Of a DNA stretch of 64,000 nucleotides, positions 42,967-54,508 are shown in pieces. The notes below the pieces were generated by a model. That model did no database searches. It saw only the letters and a list, made by a program, of their open reading frames with translations, and was not told the DNA's origin. A program made the translations under genes and the position numbers. How positions within the stretch are numbered: position 1 is the first letter of the stretch; the number at the start of each line of letters is the position of its first letter. This DNA is from Primulina eburnea (lineage: Eukaryota > Streptophyta > Magnoliopsida > Lamiales > Gesneriaceae), in assembly GCF_022965805.1 (NCBI RefSeq), contig NC_133102.1, positions 8,874,885 through 8,938,884 on the forward strand, read 5' to 3'.

Positions 42967-43279
42967 TATAAATAGATGCATTCATCCATCATTTCAAGTA
43001 TCCCAAAATCCTCAATTCTCAAGTTTCTCTTAGTACATTCATAACATTTGACACTGTATAATATTTGTGAGATACTTGTTCTCCTATATTAAGAGAGTGA
43101 GTGTTCTCTTTAAAATACAATGAGATGTTTTAACCCACAAAATATTATAACGGAATTCTTTTCATTTTTCCCGTGATTTTTATCCTAATAATATTTAGTT
43201 GTTTTTCAATCAAATCTCGATATTCAATTTATTCTTTATTTCATATTTATATCTCAAAATGGCGTACCTGAGACCAACA
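42967..43279 (+). repeat. Copia-3 5' LTR, 3' portion
   Basis: A TATA box ctataaata (42966-42974) is followed by a transcript-like AT-rich stretch ending in accaaca (43279), with a PBS three bases on. The left end of the LTR could not be placed; it may lie near 42840. Confidence 0.5.
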
Positions 43280-43281
43280 AG

Positions 43282-43292
43282 TGGTATCAGAG
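43282..43292 (+). other. Copia-3 primer-binding site
   Basis: tggtatcagag after an LTR ending in aca; iMet type. Confidence 0.7.
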
Positions 43293-43439
43293 TTTTGGTT
43301 TAAAATTTTTTAAAATTATGTGTATGCTTTATAATTGCAGCCTTGATTGATCTTCGACATCAGAAAAGTTTTTTATGAATTTTTTATTAAGGCGAGATTA
43401 TTTTGTTTATTCAACTATATTATTGTAGATAGAATGTCG

Positions 43440-45387
43440 AAAAGGTACGAGCTAACGAAGTAAAATGTGAACAATTTTATGCCGTGGAAAAAGAAAGATA
43501 CAAAAAATTTTAAGAAATGAAAATTGTTTGGCGACTATTGAAATAGACCGAGAGAGATCAAATTTGATAAGTGAGTACTTTCAAGTATGTCTGAGACAAA
43601 GACGACAAAAGTTATCGGGGAAACTTTGACAAAAATATATGAGATTCCACAACAAAATTTTTCTAAAGAGAAGACTTTATACTATTCAAATGCCGGGATC
43701 TTCATCAATGACCTATCATATCAACACATTAAATACTGTATTTTCCTTACTAACTCTATGGGGAATATAATTGAGGAAAAAGAACGTGCAAAGCTTCTAC
43801 TTCAAAGTCTACTAGATTCATATTATTAACTTATCATCAATTTAACTAACAATATCCTTATGGGGTGTGGTGAAATATTATTCAGTGAAGCATCAACAGT
43901 AGCAGAAGGTAGAAAATTGTTTGTGTTGTATGGATTATGGATTCAGGAACGACGTGGAACATGACGTCTCGTAGAGAATGGTTCGATCACTATGAACATA
44001 TTTCAAGAGGATTCACATTCATGAGAAATGATCAAGCCTTAAAAATTGATAGGGTCAGTACCATCAAAATAAAAATGTTTGATGACACTTCACACCATAC
44101 ATGAGATATGACATTTAAAGGGTCTGACAAATAATATTTTGTCGTTGGGTAAATTGGATGATATTGGGTGCAAAATCCGTATCGAGAACGAAATCATGAA
44201 AATTTTGAAAGGCGCTCTTGTGTTTATGAATGCGGAAAGGTTACTGCAAAACTATATTTATTTTTGGAAGAAACACAAAAAGAGACGAACTAGTGGTTGC
44301 ATCAATTAGTGTATGAGAAAAATGAACAATGTTATGGCATAAAAAAGCTCGTGCATATGCCAGAACAAAGGTTGAAAATTCTCTCAGAATAGAAGCTGCT
44401 CCCTGGGCTTACGAAAGTCAGTTTACCATTTTGTGAGCAATGTGTTACCAACAAACAACATACTTTAAAATTTGGTATTTCTACTGGCAAAACTAAAAAC
44501 ATAATGGAGTTGATTTATTTTGATGTTTGGAAAGCATCGATTGTATCCCTAAGAGGAGAAATATACTTTGTCTTGTATATTGATGATTTCTTTTGGGGAT
44601 GTTGGGTATATCGAATCAAGATGAAATAAGATGTTTTTCCAAACTTTAAAGATTTCAAAGGTCACGCTGAACTTTATTCTGACAAGAAAATCAAGTGTTT
44701 GAGGACTGAAAATGGAGAAGACTATACCAGTGATGAATTTGATACATTTTTTCAACATAAGGACATCAAAAGACAGTTAACTGCGGCTTACACACATCAA
44801 CAAAGTGGAGTAGCAAACTGGATGAACAAAACTTTGTTAAAATGAAAAAGAGACATGTTGAAGACTGCGGGCCTAACCAAGTCAATTTGGGTGGAAGTAG
44901 TCGAAACCACTTGTTATATCATCAATCGTTCTCCTTCAGTGGTGATTGATCCGAAGACTATGATGGAAATGTGGACTGGGAAGCCGAATAATTATTTTCA
45001 TTTACATATATTTGGAAGTCATGTGTACGTTTTATAGAATGAGCAAGAAAGATCAAAGTTGGATTCAAAATCCAGAAAATGTATCTTCTTGGGTTATGCT
45101 GATGAAGTAAAATAGTTTCGCTTGTGGGATCCTATTATCCACAAGCTTATAATCATCAAGGACGTTATCTTCGAGTAAGATAAAATAAAGGAAGAAAAAG
45201 GCACACTCAATTCACAAACTATCATAATTTAGGTGGAAAATAAGATAAAACAATATCAAATTTATTGTGAAGTAGTACCTGAAGGATCGTTTGCAGAGCA
45301 CCTTGAGGTGCTTCAAACAAAATATTATCCAAGAGCTACAATAAGTCGTGTTCAAAGAATGTATACACTGATGAATTAGATCGAGTT
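43440..45387 (+). pseudogene. Copia-3 gag, protease and integrase remnants
   Basis: Gag remnant with KERAKLLLQSLLDSYY (43775-43828). Protease remnant WIMDSGTTWNMTSRREWF (about 43937-43990). GAG-pre-integrase remnant around 44190-44400. Integrase core pieces: LYIDDFF near 44575, LRTENGEDYTSDEFD (about 44698-44745), then HQQSGVANWMNKTLL (about 44798-44838). A distal integrase piece lies at 44855-45037 (SIWVEVVETTCYIINRSPS). Multiple stops and shifts. Family assignment rests on these Tnt1-like motifs in the correct order. Confidence 0.75.
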
Positions 45388-46717
45388 TGGTATTAAACCA
45401 AGCGGAAAACACTCAAAATAATTCTACATAAAAACACTGATATATTTTTTATATCATGTGTAAATGAATAACTGAAAATAACATGAATCAGTTGAGACAT
45501 ATATCAATTCAATTATGGTGAAAAACTGAACCGACAGATTCTCTTACTGGTTAAATCAGTTTGAAAACAATAGTTAAACAATTAAATATAAAAGATATGT
45601 TTATGGATGTTCGTAGACTTCAACTGCTCCTACATCACCCCTTCTACCACCTCGGGTAAGATCCGCTAGAAGACTTTGATTAATTACAGCAAGTGTAATA
45701 ACCCACCCAGCTTAGGACTTACCCACTGCCTAACTGAACTCCTAGACTAGACTGAAAGCAGCACCTTCCAGACAACACTTGTTTAACATCTGTGTGTCAA
45801 AAACTACATACACAAGTTTATTGTCTTTGTGCAAGACTAAATTTGAGTGATAGTGTGTGTGCGTGTGTGAGAACTTGAACAAAGAAAGCACCACGAAGGT
45901 GTTCTCACACACTGAGAGAAGTAAGCTTCTAAACTAAGCTGATATGACTGAGTGTTCCCTCTGGGAAGATTGCTTCTTGTAAGCTGATAAGTAAATAAGC
46001 GTGCCCTTTCTTTCTATTTTCACACACTCTTGTTTGTGCTCTCTATTTGTTGATGGTCTTGAACTTGTATATATAGAGGCATTGACACCATACTTCGAGA
46101 CTCATCCCATGTGATCATTGCAGCTTTGAATGCGTTCTTTGGTTTATGTGAATTGACTTTTCTGACATGCCTCCAGGAATATCTCGGCTTTAATCTTTGC
46201 TGTAACGTCCATTATTGTACTTTTGAACGCAAAAATGCTTTGTATCTTTGTGCGTAGTTGGAATCCACTAAGATAAGCTTGTCTTGATCTGCAACTGATT
46301 GATTCCTAGCTGATGTTCCAAACTGGTCATCTCAACTAATCCTCAGTTGGGCTGGTGAAATCAGTTGACTCATCAGTTTAACTGATTTCACTCTTTCGTT
46401 GAACTGGTCAACTAGGTTCTTCATCAGTTGAACTCTTCATCAACTGGCCGGGCTTCTGAAGATCTTCTTCTGAATCTTCTATCAGCTGGAGAATCAGTTG
46501 AACTGTTCTTTGATATGTCATTTGAAATGATTCAGTTTGGTCGATCAGTTGGTGTTTTCAGTTTATGTCTCGATAGCTTCAGTTTTACCTCGCTTAACTG
46601 ATTAGTTCGAAGCCTCATCAATTCCAGCTACCTGCACACTAAAGTAAATCATTAGAAACAAAATAACAAATTTCGTTACCATCAAAATCAAGATTGCGAA
46701 CATGAAATGTTCCAACA
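45388..46717 (-). repeat. Solo LTR related to Copia-1, minus orientation, inside Copia-3
   Basis: On the minus strand it starts TGTTGGAACA (46717) like the Copia-1 LTR and ends in ...tacca (45388). A stretch at about 45600-45740 aligns with the reverse complement of Copia-1 LTR sequence 6960-7095 (cctacatcaccccttcta, aagactttgat, ggactta). It is dense in TCAGTT/AACTGA words, as in Copia-1. It is 1330 bp with no internal coding sequence. A clean target-site duplication was not found (gagtt and agtac), so the exact left end is uncertain. Confidence 0.65.
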
Positions 46718-47098
46718 AGTACCAGAGCACAAGGAACCAGAAAATGTTGAGTCTTAAGGTTTCCAAGTTAGGTAGTAAACTTGAGAGAGAAGACTACCAG
46801 GTTGGATTTCAAATTATTTCACTGAAAGTGATATTGCATATTGTCTATTAACAGAGGATGATGATTCATCGAGTTTCCATGAGGCTACTCAAATCTCGAA
46901 TGTATCCCTGAGGATGACCAAAATGTAAGAAAAAAATGAGACATTAGACATGAATAAAACTTGGGATCATGTTACACTACCATGAAAGAGGAAATTCATT
47001 GGTAATAGATGAGTCTATAAGATCAAGTGTGATGAAAATAATCAAGTGGAGTGGTATCATGTTAAATAGGTAGTAAAACAATATGCTCAGAAAGAAGG
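46718..47098 (+). pseudogene. Copia-3 RT, N-terminal remnant
   Basis: Degraded integrase-RT linker followed by the start of RT (NKTWDHVTLP, then WVYKIKCDENNQVEWYHVK, broken by stops). It ends at KEGG... the AGAAGG that the Athila element uses as target. Confidence 0.7.
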
Positions 47099-48529
47099 TG
47101 ATATGTGTCGTTTTTACGTGTTTTATTGCATTGGTTTAGTTGTGTTTGCATGGTGCATGTATGCATTTCGTTTACTTTCTGTTCATTTTAGAGTAAATAT
47201 TTGCATTTTATCCTATCTCACTCGGGCGTGATTAATTTGCAGGAAAAAAGGCCGGAACAACCAAAAATCGGAGCCAAGTGCCAAGTCAAGACAAAAAGGA
47301 CAGAAGGATTGGCGCTCGGGCGGTGAAATTCTACCGCCCGAGCGCGAGATGAAAGCCCCGAAGGAACTTCGACAGAAAGGTCGGCGCTCGAGCGGTAGTT
47401 TTCTACCGCCCGAGCGCGAATGCTGCATATGCCAAGGAAAATTACAGAGAATGTGGCGCTCGAGCGGTACTTTTCTACCGCCCGAGCGCCACCTATTTTT
47501 GGAAAGTGTTATTCGCGATGTCTTGCCTTATTTGATGATGGGGAACGATATGGTAAGTCTGGGAGACGAATTGGGGGGAAGATTCAGAGATTTCAGACAT
47601 ATTTTGAGAGCCAAAAAAGGGATTTTGGAGAACTTTTGCACTTGGATTGAAAATTCGACGGTTTCCGGGCATCGTTCTTCGCAGATTTCGTCACGCCTAG
47701 TATTTCTAGTTTATTTTCCTTTGTTTAAACATTGTTTTGCTTATTTTAATTATGAATTCTAGTAGCTAACTTTCATATTTGTTGGGATTAAAGGGGATCC
47801 TACCCCAAACTTTTAGTTGATTAATTCATATTTTGAGTTGTGCTTTATTCTTGATTACACTACGATTGTTATTGTGTCATTTGAGCATAGCTAACTTTTA
47901 CGACGATTTTATATCACGAGTGAGTTCGAGAGAATAACTAGTGATAGGATCGAGTAGTATAATCTGCGGATCAACAATTTGCATAGACATATGAAATTGG
48001 ATACGTGCCGATAGTCATAGTCCTTAGAGTCGAAAACTAGGGGATTTCATCAATCGAAATGCGGTTCATTCTTGATAAATGATTAAAGACATTTAATTAC
48101 TTCATTGAGTGAATTAGTTTGGCATAGCTCGAGAGAGTGTGTTCAATTAAATAGGAAATCCTGTCGGAAGCGTAGAACACAATCGAACGAATTAATTAAT
48201 TAATAAGGGGTAGGTGAACCAGAATTCCCAACAAATTCTTTTATCATTTGAAATTTAATCCATTGATTTAGCATTCATATTTTATCATTTAATCTTTGAA
48301 CTTGTTTATTTAATTTTCTTGCATTTTAGTAGTTATAAACAAACAACCAAACTTCGTCGCTAAAGTTTCAATAACTAAAATAATACTTGTTAAATACAGT
48401 CTCCAGTGGAACGATACTCGTATTCATATACACTATACTATTACTTGACATCGTGCACTTGCGATTACATTTTGAGCATACAAAATCATATTTTCTTGGG
48501 GAATTCATAGTGCAAGTTTTGCTCGATCA
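47099..48529 (+). repeat. Athila 5' LTR (1431 bp)
   Basis: tgatatgtg...ctcgatca, followed by the PBS. It contains three hairpins (47312-47345, 47384-47417, 47456-47489). Confidence 0.95.
47312..47489 (+). repeat. Three 34-bp GC-rich hairpins in the Athila 5' LTR, exactly 72 bp apart
   Basis: Each is gcgctcgRgcggt + 6-8-base AT-rich loop + accgcccgagcgc, with a 13-14-bp stem. Starts at 47312, 47384 and 47456 give an exact 72-bp period. The spacers are not obviously alike. Confidence 0.9.
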
Positions 48530-48535
48530 AGTTTT

Positions 48536-48553
48536 TGGCGCCGTTGCCGGGGA
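48536..48553 (+). other. Athila primer-binding site (tRNA-Asp type)
   Basis: tggcgccgttgccgggga, a few bases after the 5' LTR; the known Athila-lineage PBS. Confidence 0.9.
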
Positions 48554-48652
48554 CTGTTAATCTACAATTATATTCTTAGTTATGTTCTTTAGTGTATTTT
48601 ATTTTTACTGAACTAACACTCCATATTTTGATTCAGATATCTCTTCCGGTGC

Positions 48653-51484
48653 ATGCCAAAGTCACTTGACTTGGAGCTTGAGTGTGACCCTGAAATTGAA
48701 AGGACTTTCCGCAGGCGAAGACAACAGCAAAGACTTAAGGAACTGATGGAGAGGCACGAACAAGAGCAGGAGGCAGAGCGCCAAAACGAGAGACGAATTG
48801 AGATGCCACGCCGCATACCCATGTTAGAGTATGCCCAACCTTCTTTGGATGGTGCACGCCCCAGCATTGTGAGGCCGATTGTGCGGGCAAACCAATTCGA
48901 AATAAAACCAGCCATTATCCAGATGATTCAGAACACCGTCCAATTCGGAGGAACTGCTGTGGACGATCCAAACACACACATCGCGGATTTTCTTGAGATT
49001 TGCGATACCTTTAAATTTAATGGAGTTTCTGATGATGCTGTTAGACTGCGTTTATTTCCTTTCTCTTTGCGTGATAAAGCTAAAGCTTGGTTAAATTGTT
49101 TACCTGTAGGTTCGATCGCTACATGGGAGGACATGGCGAAGGCGTTTCTTATCAAATACTTTCCTCCATCAAAAACCATGAAGCTGCGAGCTGACATTAC
49201 AACATTTGCTCAGTTCGATCAAAAGTCACTATATGAGGCGTGGGAGCGTTTCAAGGATCTATTACGAAGATGCCCACATCACGAGTTACCACTTGGGTTA
49301 GTCGTTCAAACTTTTTATTACGGTTTGCTTACTCCTAACCGTACTATGATAGATGCTGCAGCGTGTGGGAACCTATTGAGGAAGACTGCGGAAGAAGGAT
49401 ATGAGATGTTGGAGGAGATGGCTGCTAGCAGTTATCATCCTCAATCTGACAGAAACAACCAGCGGAGAAGTGCAGGAGTGCACCAGGTAACTGATTTTTC
49501 TGCTATTACTGCACAACTTGATGCTTTAAACAGGAAAATAGATGGCTTGAACTTGGGTGGCACGGCTATGCGTTTGCAAGAGGTATTCTGTGAGAAATGT
49601 GGAGGTGAGCACTATGTGAAAGACTGTCAAGATGACAATCCATTCTATGTGCCCGAAGGAGCACCTGTGCATCAAGTGGGAGTCCAAAACCGTCCACGGA
49701 ATGACCCTTACTCAAACACATATAATCCTGGGTGGAGGCAACATCCCAACTTCTCATGGGGCGGTCAAAACAGTCAGAATAGGCCGCAAGGAGGACAACA
49801 ATATGGGAAACAACCGATGTACAGATCCGATCCTCCTAGAGAAGAAAAGCCCAACTTGGAACAAATGATGTCTAAGTTTATCTCATCCACTGAAACTCGA
49901 CTCCAAAACCAAGATGCATCAATAAAGGGGCTCGAGAATCAAATTGGACAGTTGGCCAAGATGATAGCAAGTCGAGAGCCGGGCACCTTGCCAAGTAATA
50001 CCGAGACTAATCCAAAAGAGCAAGTAAAGGCCATTGAGTTGAAGAGTGGAAAGATTTTGGAGCCTAGAGAGAAAGAGAAAAGCCAAGAACCGGATGAGCA
50101 GGCTGAGGCGTCAAAAGGTAAGTCATCTAACTCTACACCAGCACCCACGGCACATCCTAGGATTGTTATTCCCCCGCCTTTCCCTGCAGCATTGAAAAAG
50201 GCAAAACTAGATGCACAATTCGGTAAATTTCTTGAGGTGTTTAAAAAATTGCATATCAATATTCCCTTTGCCGATGCTTTAATGCAAATGCCTAGTTATG
50301 CCAAATTCTTGAAGGACATCTTAGCTAACAAGCGAAAATTGGAGGATCACATGACAGTGAACTTGACTGAGAGTTGCTCTGCTTTGGTGCAAAACAAAAT
50401 CCCACCGAAACTAAAAGACCCAGGGAGTTTTTCTATCCCTTGCATGATTGGTGATGTTGTTTTTCGTAAAGCATTGTGTGATCTTGGTGCAAGTATTAAT
50501 CTGATGCCCTTATCTGTTTTCAGGAAACTCGGATTAGGAGAGCCTAAGCCGACGAGGATGTCTTTACAACTGGCTGACAGGTCTGTCAAGTACCCCCGCG
50601 GAGTGATTGAGGATGTGCTAGTGAAAGTGGACAAGTTTATCTTTCCTGCGGACTTTGTGGTGCTTGATATGGATGAGGATGAGGAGATGCCTCTGATTTT
50701 GGGTAGACCGTTCCTTGCGACTGGCAAGGCACTGATTGATGTGCAAGAAGGGAAGTTGCGATTGAGAGTGGGCGACGAAGAGATTATTTTTGATGTGTTT
50801 AATGCACTTAAGCACACACTGCATTTTGATAGTTGTTTTAGAATTGATGCGTTTGACTCTCTTGCGTCTAACTATGTGCAGGATGCTCTTAGGGACCCTT
50901 TGGAGGCCACTATCGATACTGATTTGGGAGAAGAGGAATTGGATGAGGAAAGAGCCGAAATTGTGGCACACTTTAATGCCAACCAACCATGGAGAAGGCC
51001 AATGAGGATGCGACTAGAGGATCTGGGAGAACGAAGAGATTTGACCCCTCAAAGGTCAAGCATCGAGGATCCCCCAACACTTGAGCTGAAGCCGTTGCCT
51101 CCACACCTCAAGTACGTGTATTTAGGTGAGAATAACACTTTACCTGTCATTATTTCTGCTGCTTTGACAGATGTGATGGAGGAAAAACTGTTGGAAGTAT
51201 TGAAAGCACACAAGGGTGCATTTGCGTGGAAGGTGGCGGATATCAAAGGGATCAATCCATCAGTCTGCATGCACAAGATCTTGATGGAAGAGAAGTACTC
51301 ACCTCTTGTGCAACCTCAGAGAAGATTGAATCCTAAGATGCAAGAGGTAGTGAAAGCTGAAACGATTAAGCTTCTCGATGCAGGTATTATCTACCCTATA
51401 TCTGATAGTGCATGGGTAAGTCCCGTTCAATGTGTGCCAAAGAAAGGTGGGATTACTGTTATCACAAATGAAATAATGAATTAA
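48653..51484 (+). CDS. Athila gag and protease, up to the first frameshift in RT
   Basis: A 943-residue frame from ATG 48653 (MPKSLDLELECDPEIERTF). Order: basic/coiled-coil N-terminus (about 15-60), Athila-type gag core (about 90-260, LFPFSLRDKAKAWL), Cys/His knuckle CEKCGGEHYVKDC (about 313), long hydrophilic linker, retropepsin with CDLGASINLMPLSVF (about 608; DLGA instead of DTGA, as usual in Athila) and LILGRPFLATG (about 683). It then enters RT (LLDAGIIYPISDSAWVSPVQ, about 907-926). It ends prematurely at 51482-51484 through a one-base deletion relative to the family pattern. Confidence 0.9.
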   Translation: MPKSLDLELECDPEIERTFRRRRQQQRLKELMERHEQEQEAERQNERRIEMPRRIPMLEYAQPSLDGARPSIVRPIVRANQFEIKPAIIQMIQNTVQFGGTAVDDPNTHIADFLEICDTFKFNGVSDDAVRLRLFPFSLRDKAKAWLNCLPVGSIATWEDMAKAFLIKYFPPSKTMKLRADITTFAQFDQKSLYEAWERFKDLLRRCPHHELPLGLVVQTFYYGLLTPNRTMIDAAACGNLLRKTAEEGYEMLEEMAASSYHPQSDRNNQRRSAGVHQVTDFSAITAQLDALNRKIDGLNLGGTAMRLQEVFCEKCGGEHYVKDCQDDNPFYVPEGAPVHQVGVQNRPRNDPYSNTYNPGWRQHPNFSWGGQNSQNRPQGGQQYGKQPMYRSDPPREEKPNLEQMMSKFISSTETRLQNQDASIKGLENQIGQLAKMIASREPGTLPSNTETNPKEQVKAIELKSGKILEPREKEKSQEPDEQAEASKGKSSNSTPAPTAHPRIVIPPPFPAALKKAKLDAQFGKFLEVFKKLHINIPFADALMQMPSYAKFLKDILANKRKLEDHMTVNLTESCSALVQNKIPPKLKDPGSFSIPCMIGDVVFRKALCDLGASINLMPLSVFRKLGLGEPKPTRMSLQLADRSVKYPRGVIEDVLVKVDKFIFPADFVVLDMDEDEEMPLILGRPFLATGKALIDVQEGKLRLRVGDEEIIFDVFNALKHTLHFDSCFRIDAFDSLASNYVQDALRDPLEATIDTDLGEEELDEERAEIVAHFNANQPWRRPMRMRLEDLGERRDLTPQRSSIEDPPTLELKPLPPHLKYVYLGENNTLPVIISAALTDVMEEKLLEVLKAHKGAFAWKVADIKGINPSVCMHKILMEEKYSPLVQPQRRLNPKMQEVVKAETIKLLDAGIIYPISDSAWVSPVQCVPKKGGITVITNEIMN

Positions 51485-53975
51485 TACCCACTAGGACTGT
51501 TACGGGATGGCGTGTGTGCATTGATTATTGAAAATTGAATGATGCCACCCGTAAAGACCACTTTCCCCTTCCCTTTATCGATCAGATGCTTGAGAGGTTA
51601 GCGGGTCATGAGTTTTATTGCTTTTTGGATGGGTATTCGGGGTACAACCAAATTATGATTGCGCCGGAGGACCAAGAGAAAACCACTTTCACTTGTCCTT
51701 ACGGCACTTTTGCTTTTCGCCGCATGCCGTTTGGTCTCTGTAATGCCCCTGCCACATTTCAACGTTGCATGACCGCTATATTCCATGATATGATAGAAAC
51801 TTTTCTTGAAATTTTTATGGATGATTTCTCGATATTTGGTTCTTCTTTTGATGATTGTTTGCAGAATCTGACGGTAGTGTTGAGGAGATGTGAGGAGACA
51901 AACTTGGTGCTTAATTGGGAAAAATGCCACTTCATGGTACAAGAAGGAATTGTCCTAGGGCACAAGGTTTCGGGGGACGGAATCGAGGTGGACAAGGCGA
52001 AAGTTGAAGTGATTAAGAACTTACCACCTCCGGCGTCCATAAAGGGAGTTAGAAGTTTTCTAGGCCACGCCGGTTTTTACCGGCGTTTTATCAAAGATTT
52101 TTCTAAAGTTGCCAAACCTCTATCTTCTTTACTCATGAAATATGTATCCTTTAACTTTAATTCTGATTGCTTGCAGGCATACGAGAAGTTGAAGGAGCGC
52201 TTGGTGACGGCTCCTGTCTTGGTAGCACCGGATTGGGATCTACCTTTCGAGATCATGTGCGATGCTAGTGATACTGCGGTAGGTGCTGTCCTCGGCCAAA
52301 GACAGAACAAGGTATTCCACACTATATACTATGCAAGTAAGACCTTAGATGAGGCACAATTGAATATGCTACCACCGAAAAAGAGTTACTTGCAGTAGTG
52401 TTTGCACTTGACAAGTTTCATGCATATCTTGTTTTGTCTAAAGTCATTGTCTACACTGACCACTCTGCACTGAAACATTTACTTGCGAAGAAAGATGCAA
52501 AACCACGCCTATTTCGGTGGATTCTATTGTTGCAAGAATTTGATTTAGAAATAAAAGATAAGAAGGGTGTTGAGAATGTGGTTGCAGATCATTTATCTAG
52601 ATTAGAGTGTATTTGTAATGATTCTGTTGATAATGCTATCGATGATTGGTTCCCGGATGAGCAACTATTTGAGGTGAGAAATTGTCCATGGTATGCAAAT
52701 TTCGCTAACTTTCTTGTCACAGGCACACCTCCACCGAACCTATCTTTTCACCAACGAAAGAAATTCTTTTCTGACGTGAAATACTATTTTTGGGAGGAAC
52801 CGTTCTTGTTTAAGATTTGTGCAGATTCCATGATAAGACGGTGTGTTGCGGAGGAAGAGTTTTATAAGATTCTCAACCATTGCCATGACCGTGAGGTAGG
52901 TGGTCACTTTGGACCAACGAGGACGGCATCTAAGGTACTCGAATGTGGCTTTTATTGGCCAACCCTCTTTAAAGATGCTCGTTCTTATGTGCTACATTGT
53001 GATAAATGCCAACGGTCAGGTAACATCTCTAACCGTCACGAAATGCCTTTAAATAATATCATTGAGTATGAGGTTTTTGATGTATGGGGGTTAGATTTCA
53101 TGGGACCATTTCCTAGTTCTTTCACAAAAAAATACATTTTGGTGGCGGTGGATTATGTGTCTAAGTGGGTAGAGGCGGAAGCATACGCCACTAATGATGC
53201 TCAAGTGGTTCTAAGATTTTTGAAGAAAAATATTTTTAACCGCTTTGGAACACCACGAGCAATCATTAGTGATGGTGGCACTCATTTTTGCAACAAACTC
53301 TTTGAAAAACTTTTAAGCAAATATGGTGTCACACATAAGATCTCTACCCCTTATCACCCCCAGACGAGTGGTCAAGTGGAAGTGTCGAATCGTGAGATTA
53401 AGCGAATCTTGGAGAAAGTAGTAGGTGTCAGTAGGAAAGATTGGTCGGTGAGGTTAGATGATGCTCTTTGGGCGTATAGGACTGCTTTTAAAACACCTAT
53501 CGGCACTACACCATATAGGCTTTTGTTTGGTAAAGCATGTCATTTACCTGTCGAGTTGGAGCATCATGCATATTGGGCAACAAAAGCGCTGAACTTTAAT
53601 TTTACTGATGCAGGTGAACAGCGTTTGCTTCAATTGGACCAATTGGAGGAGTTCCGGAATCAGGCATATGATCTCGCATTGTCATACAAAGAGAAAACAA
53701 AGAAGGCTCATGACAAGAGGATCATCGAGAGAGAATTCAAAGAAGGCGAAAGTGTCCTACTCTACAACTCCCGGTTGCGACTGTTTCCCGGAAAATTGAA
53801 GTCACGATGGTCTGGTCCATTCGTGATCGCAAAATTTTATCCATCGGGAGCTGTAGAATTGAAAGATGGGAAGGACGGGACATTCACGGTCAATGTCCAG
53901 CGCCTCAAGCACTACATGGGTGGCACAGTTGAGCCACAACTTGGAATCACACGGTTCCAAGATCATCTGAACTGA
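51485..53975 (+). pseudogene. Athila pol: RT, RNase H and integrase, frameshifted
   Basis: RT continues after the frameshift; a TGA at about 51530 sits in the CIDY...KLN block. Intact blocks follow: FPLPFIDQMLERLAG, MPFGLCNAPATFQRCM (about 51720) and catalytic FMDDFSIFG (about 51815). RNase H begins at MCDASDTAVGAVL (about 52255). A second one-base deletion near 52370 shifts the frame, which reopens at 52398 to give [10 protein letters not shown] and ADHLSRL. Integrase: H...H (VGGHFGPT) and C-x2-C (HCDKCQRSG), LDFMGPF (about 53090), SDGGTHF (about 53270), [16 protein letters not shown] (about 53365). It ends at 53973-53975. Copy inactive in pol. Confidence 0.92.
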
Positions 53976-54508
53976 GACGGACCGACAGTCAAGCTCTCGA
54001 CTATAAATTGAGAACTATTCTTTTTTCCTTCATCTTGCATTCAATTTGATTTTAGTGTAATTTTATGTTTTTTTTATACAAAAAAAAAAAGTGTGAATTG
54101 TCCCGAGAGCTCGGCGCTCGGGCGGTAATTTATTACCGCTCGGGCGCGAAGTTCATACAAATGTCCAGAGAGCTTGGCGCTCGGGCGGTAATTTTTTACC
54201 GCTCGAGCGCGAACATCTGCCTCTGAAATTTTTTTTCCCGAGGACTCGGCGCTCGAGCGGTAATTTTTTACCGCTCGAGCGCGACTGCCTTTTAAGTCGC
54301 GAACCCCTTTCCCCCTTTCATTTTCTGCACGCCCCTACCCTCAAAATCCCTAATTCCTCTTCACTCTCTCCCTAAATTTTTGTGTGCAGGTGGTCGATTT
54401 CTTCTCCAAACCTTGGCAAGGCGACTCTTCTTCGTAGGAACACACGCCTAGTTCATCAATTGGGTCTTTGCTCCGGCCATCGTCTTCCTCTTCCATCCTT
54501 CCACTCCT
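53976..54508 (+). promoter_or_regulatory. Athila region between pol and the 3' ORF, with hairpin array
   Basis: A 533-bp non-coding region. Three 34-bp GC-rich hairpins like those in the LTR lie at 54114-54147, 54177-54210 and 54249-54282. A pyrimidine-rich stretch follows, ending in gtgtgcag (AG at 54388-54389), then a ~120-base leader before ATG 54509. The layout (hairpin array, then leader, then ORF) repeats that of LTR and gag. A promoter or RNA-structure role is inferred. Confidence 0.55.
54114..54282 (+). repeat. Three 34-bp GC-rich hairpins before the Athila 3' ORF
   Basis: Stems gcgctcgggcggta / taccgctcgRgcgc with AT loops, starting at 54114, 54177 and 54249 (spacings 63 and 72). 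Same family as the LTR hairpins. Confidence 0.9.

Noticed and set aside
50347..50817. 156-residue antisense ORF opposite the Athila protease
   Set aside because: Shadow of a highly constrained sense frame; no promoter, no domain.
47312..54282. Regularly spaced short palindromic repeats that could suggest a CRISPR array
   Set aside because: Only three units per array, AT-rich loops inside the repeats, located in LTRs and a UTR of a plant retrotransposon, no cas genes, eukaryotic context.
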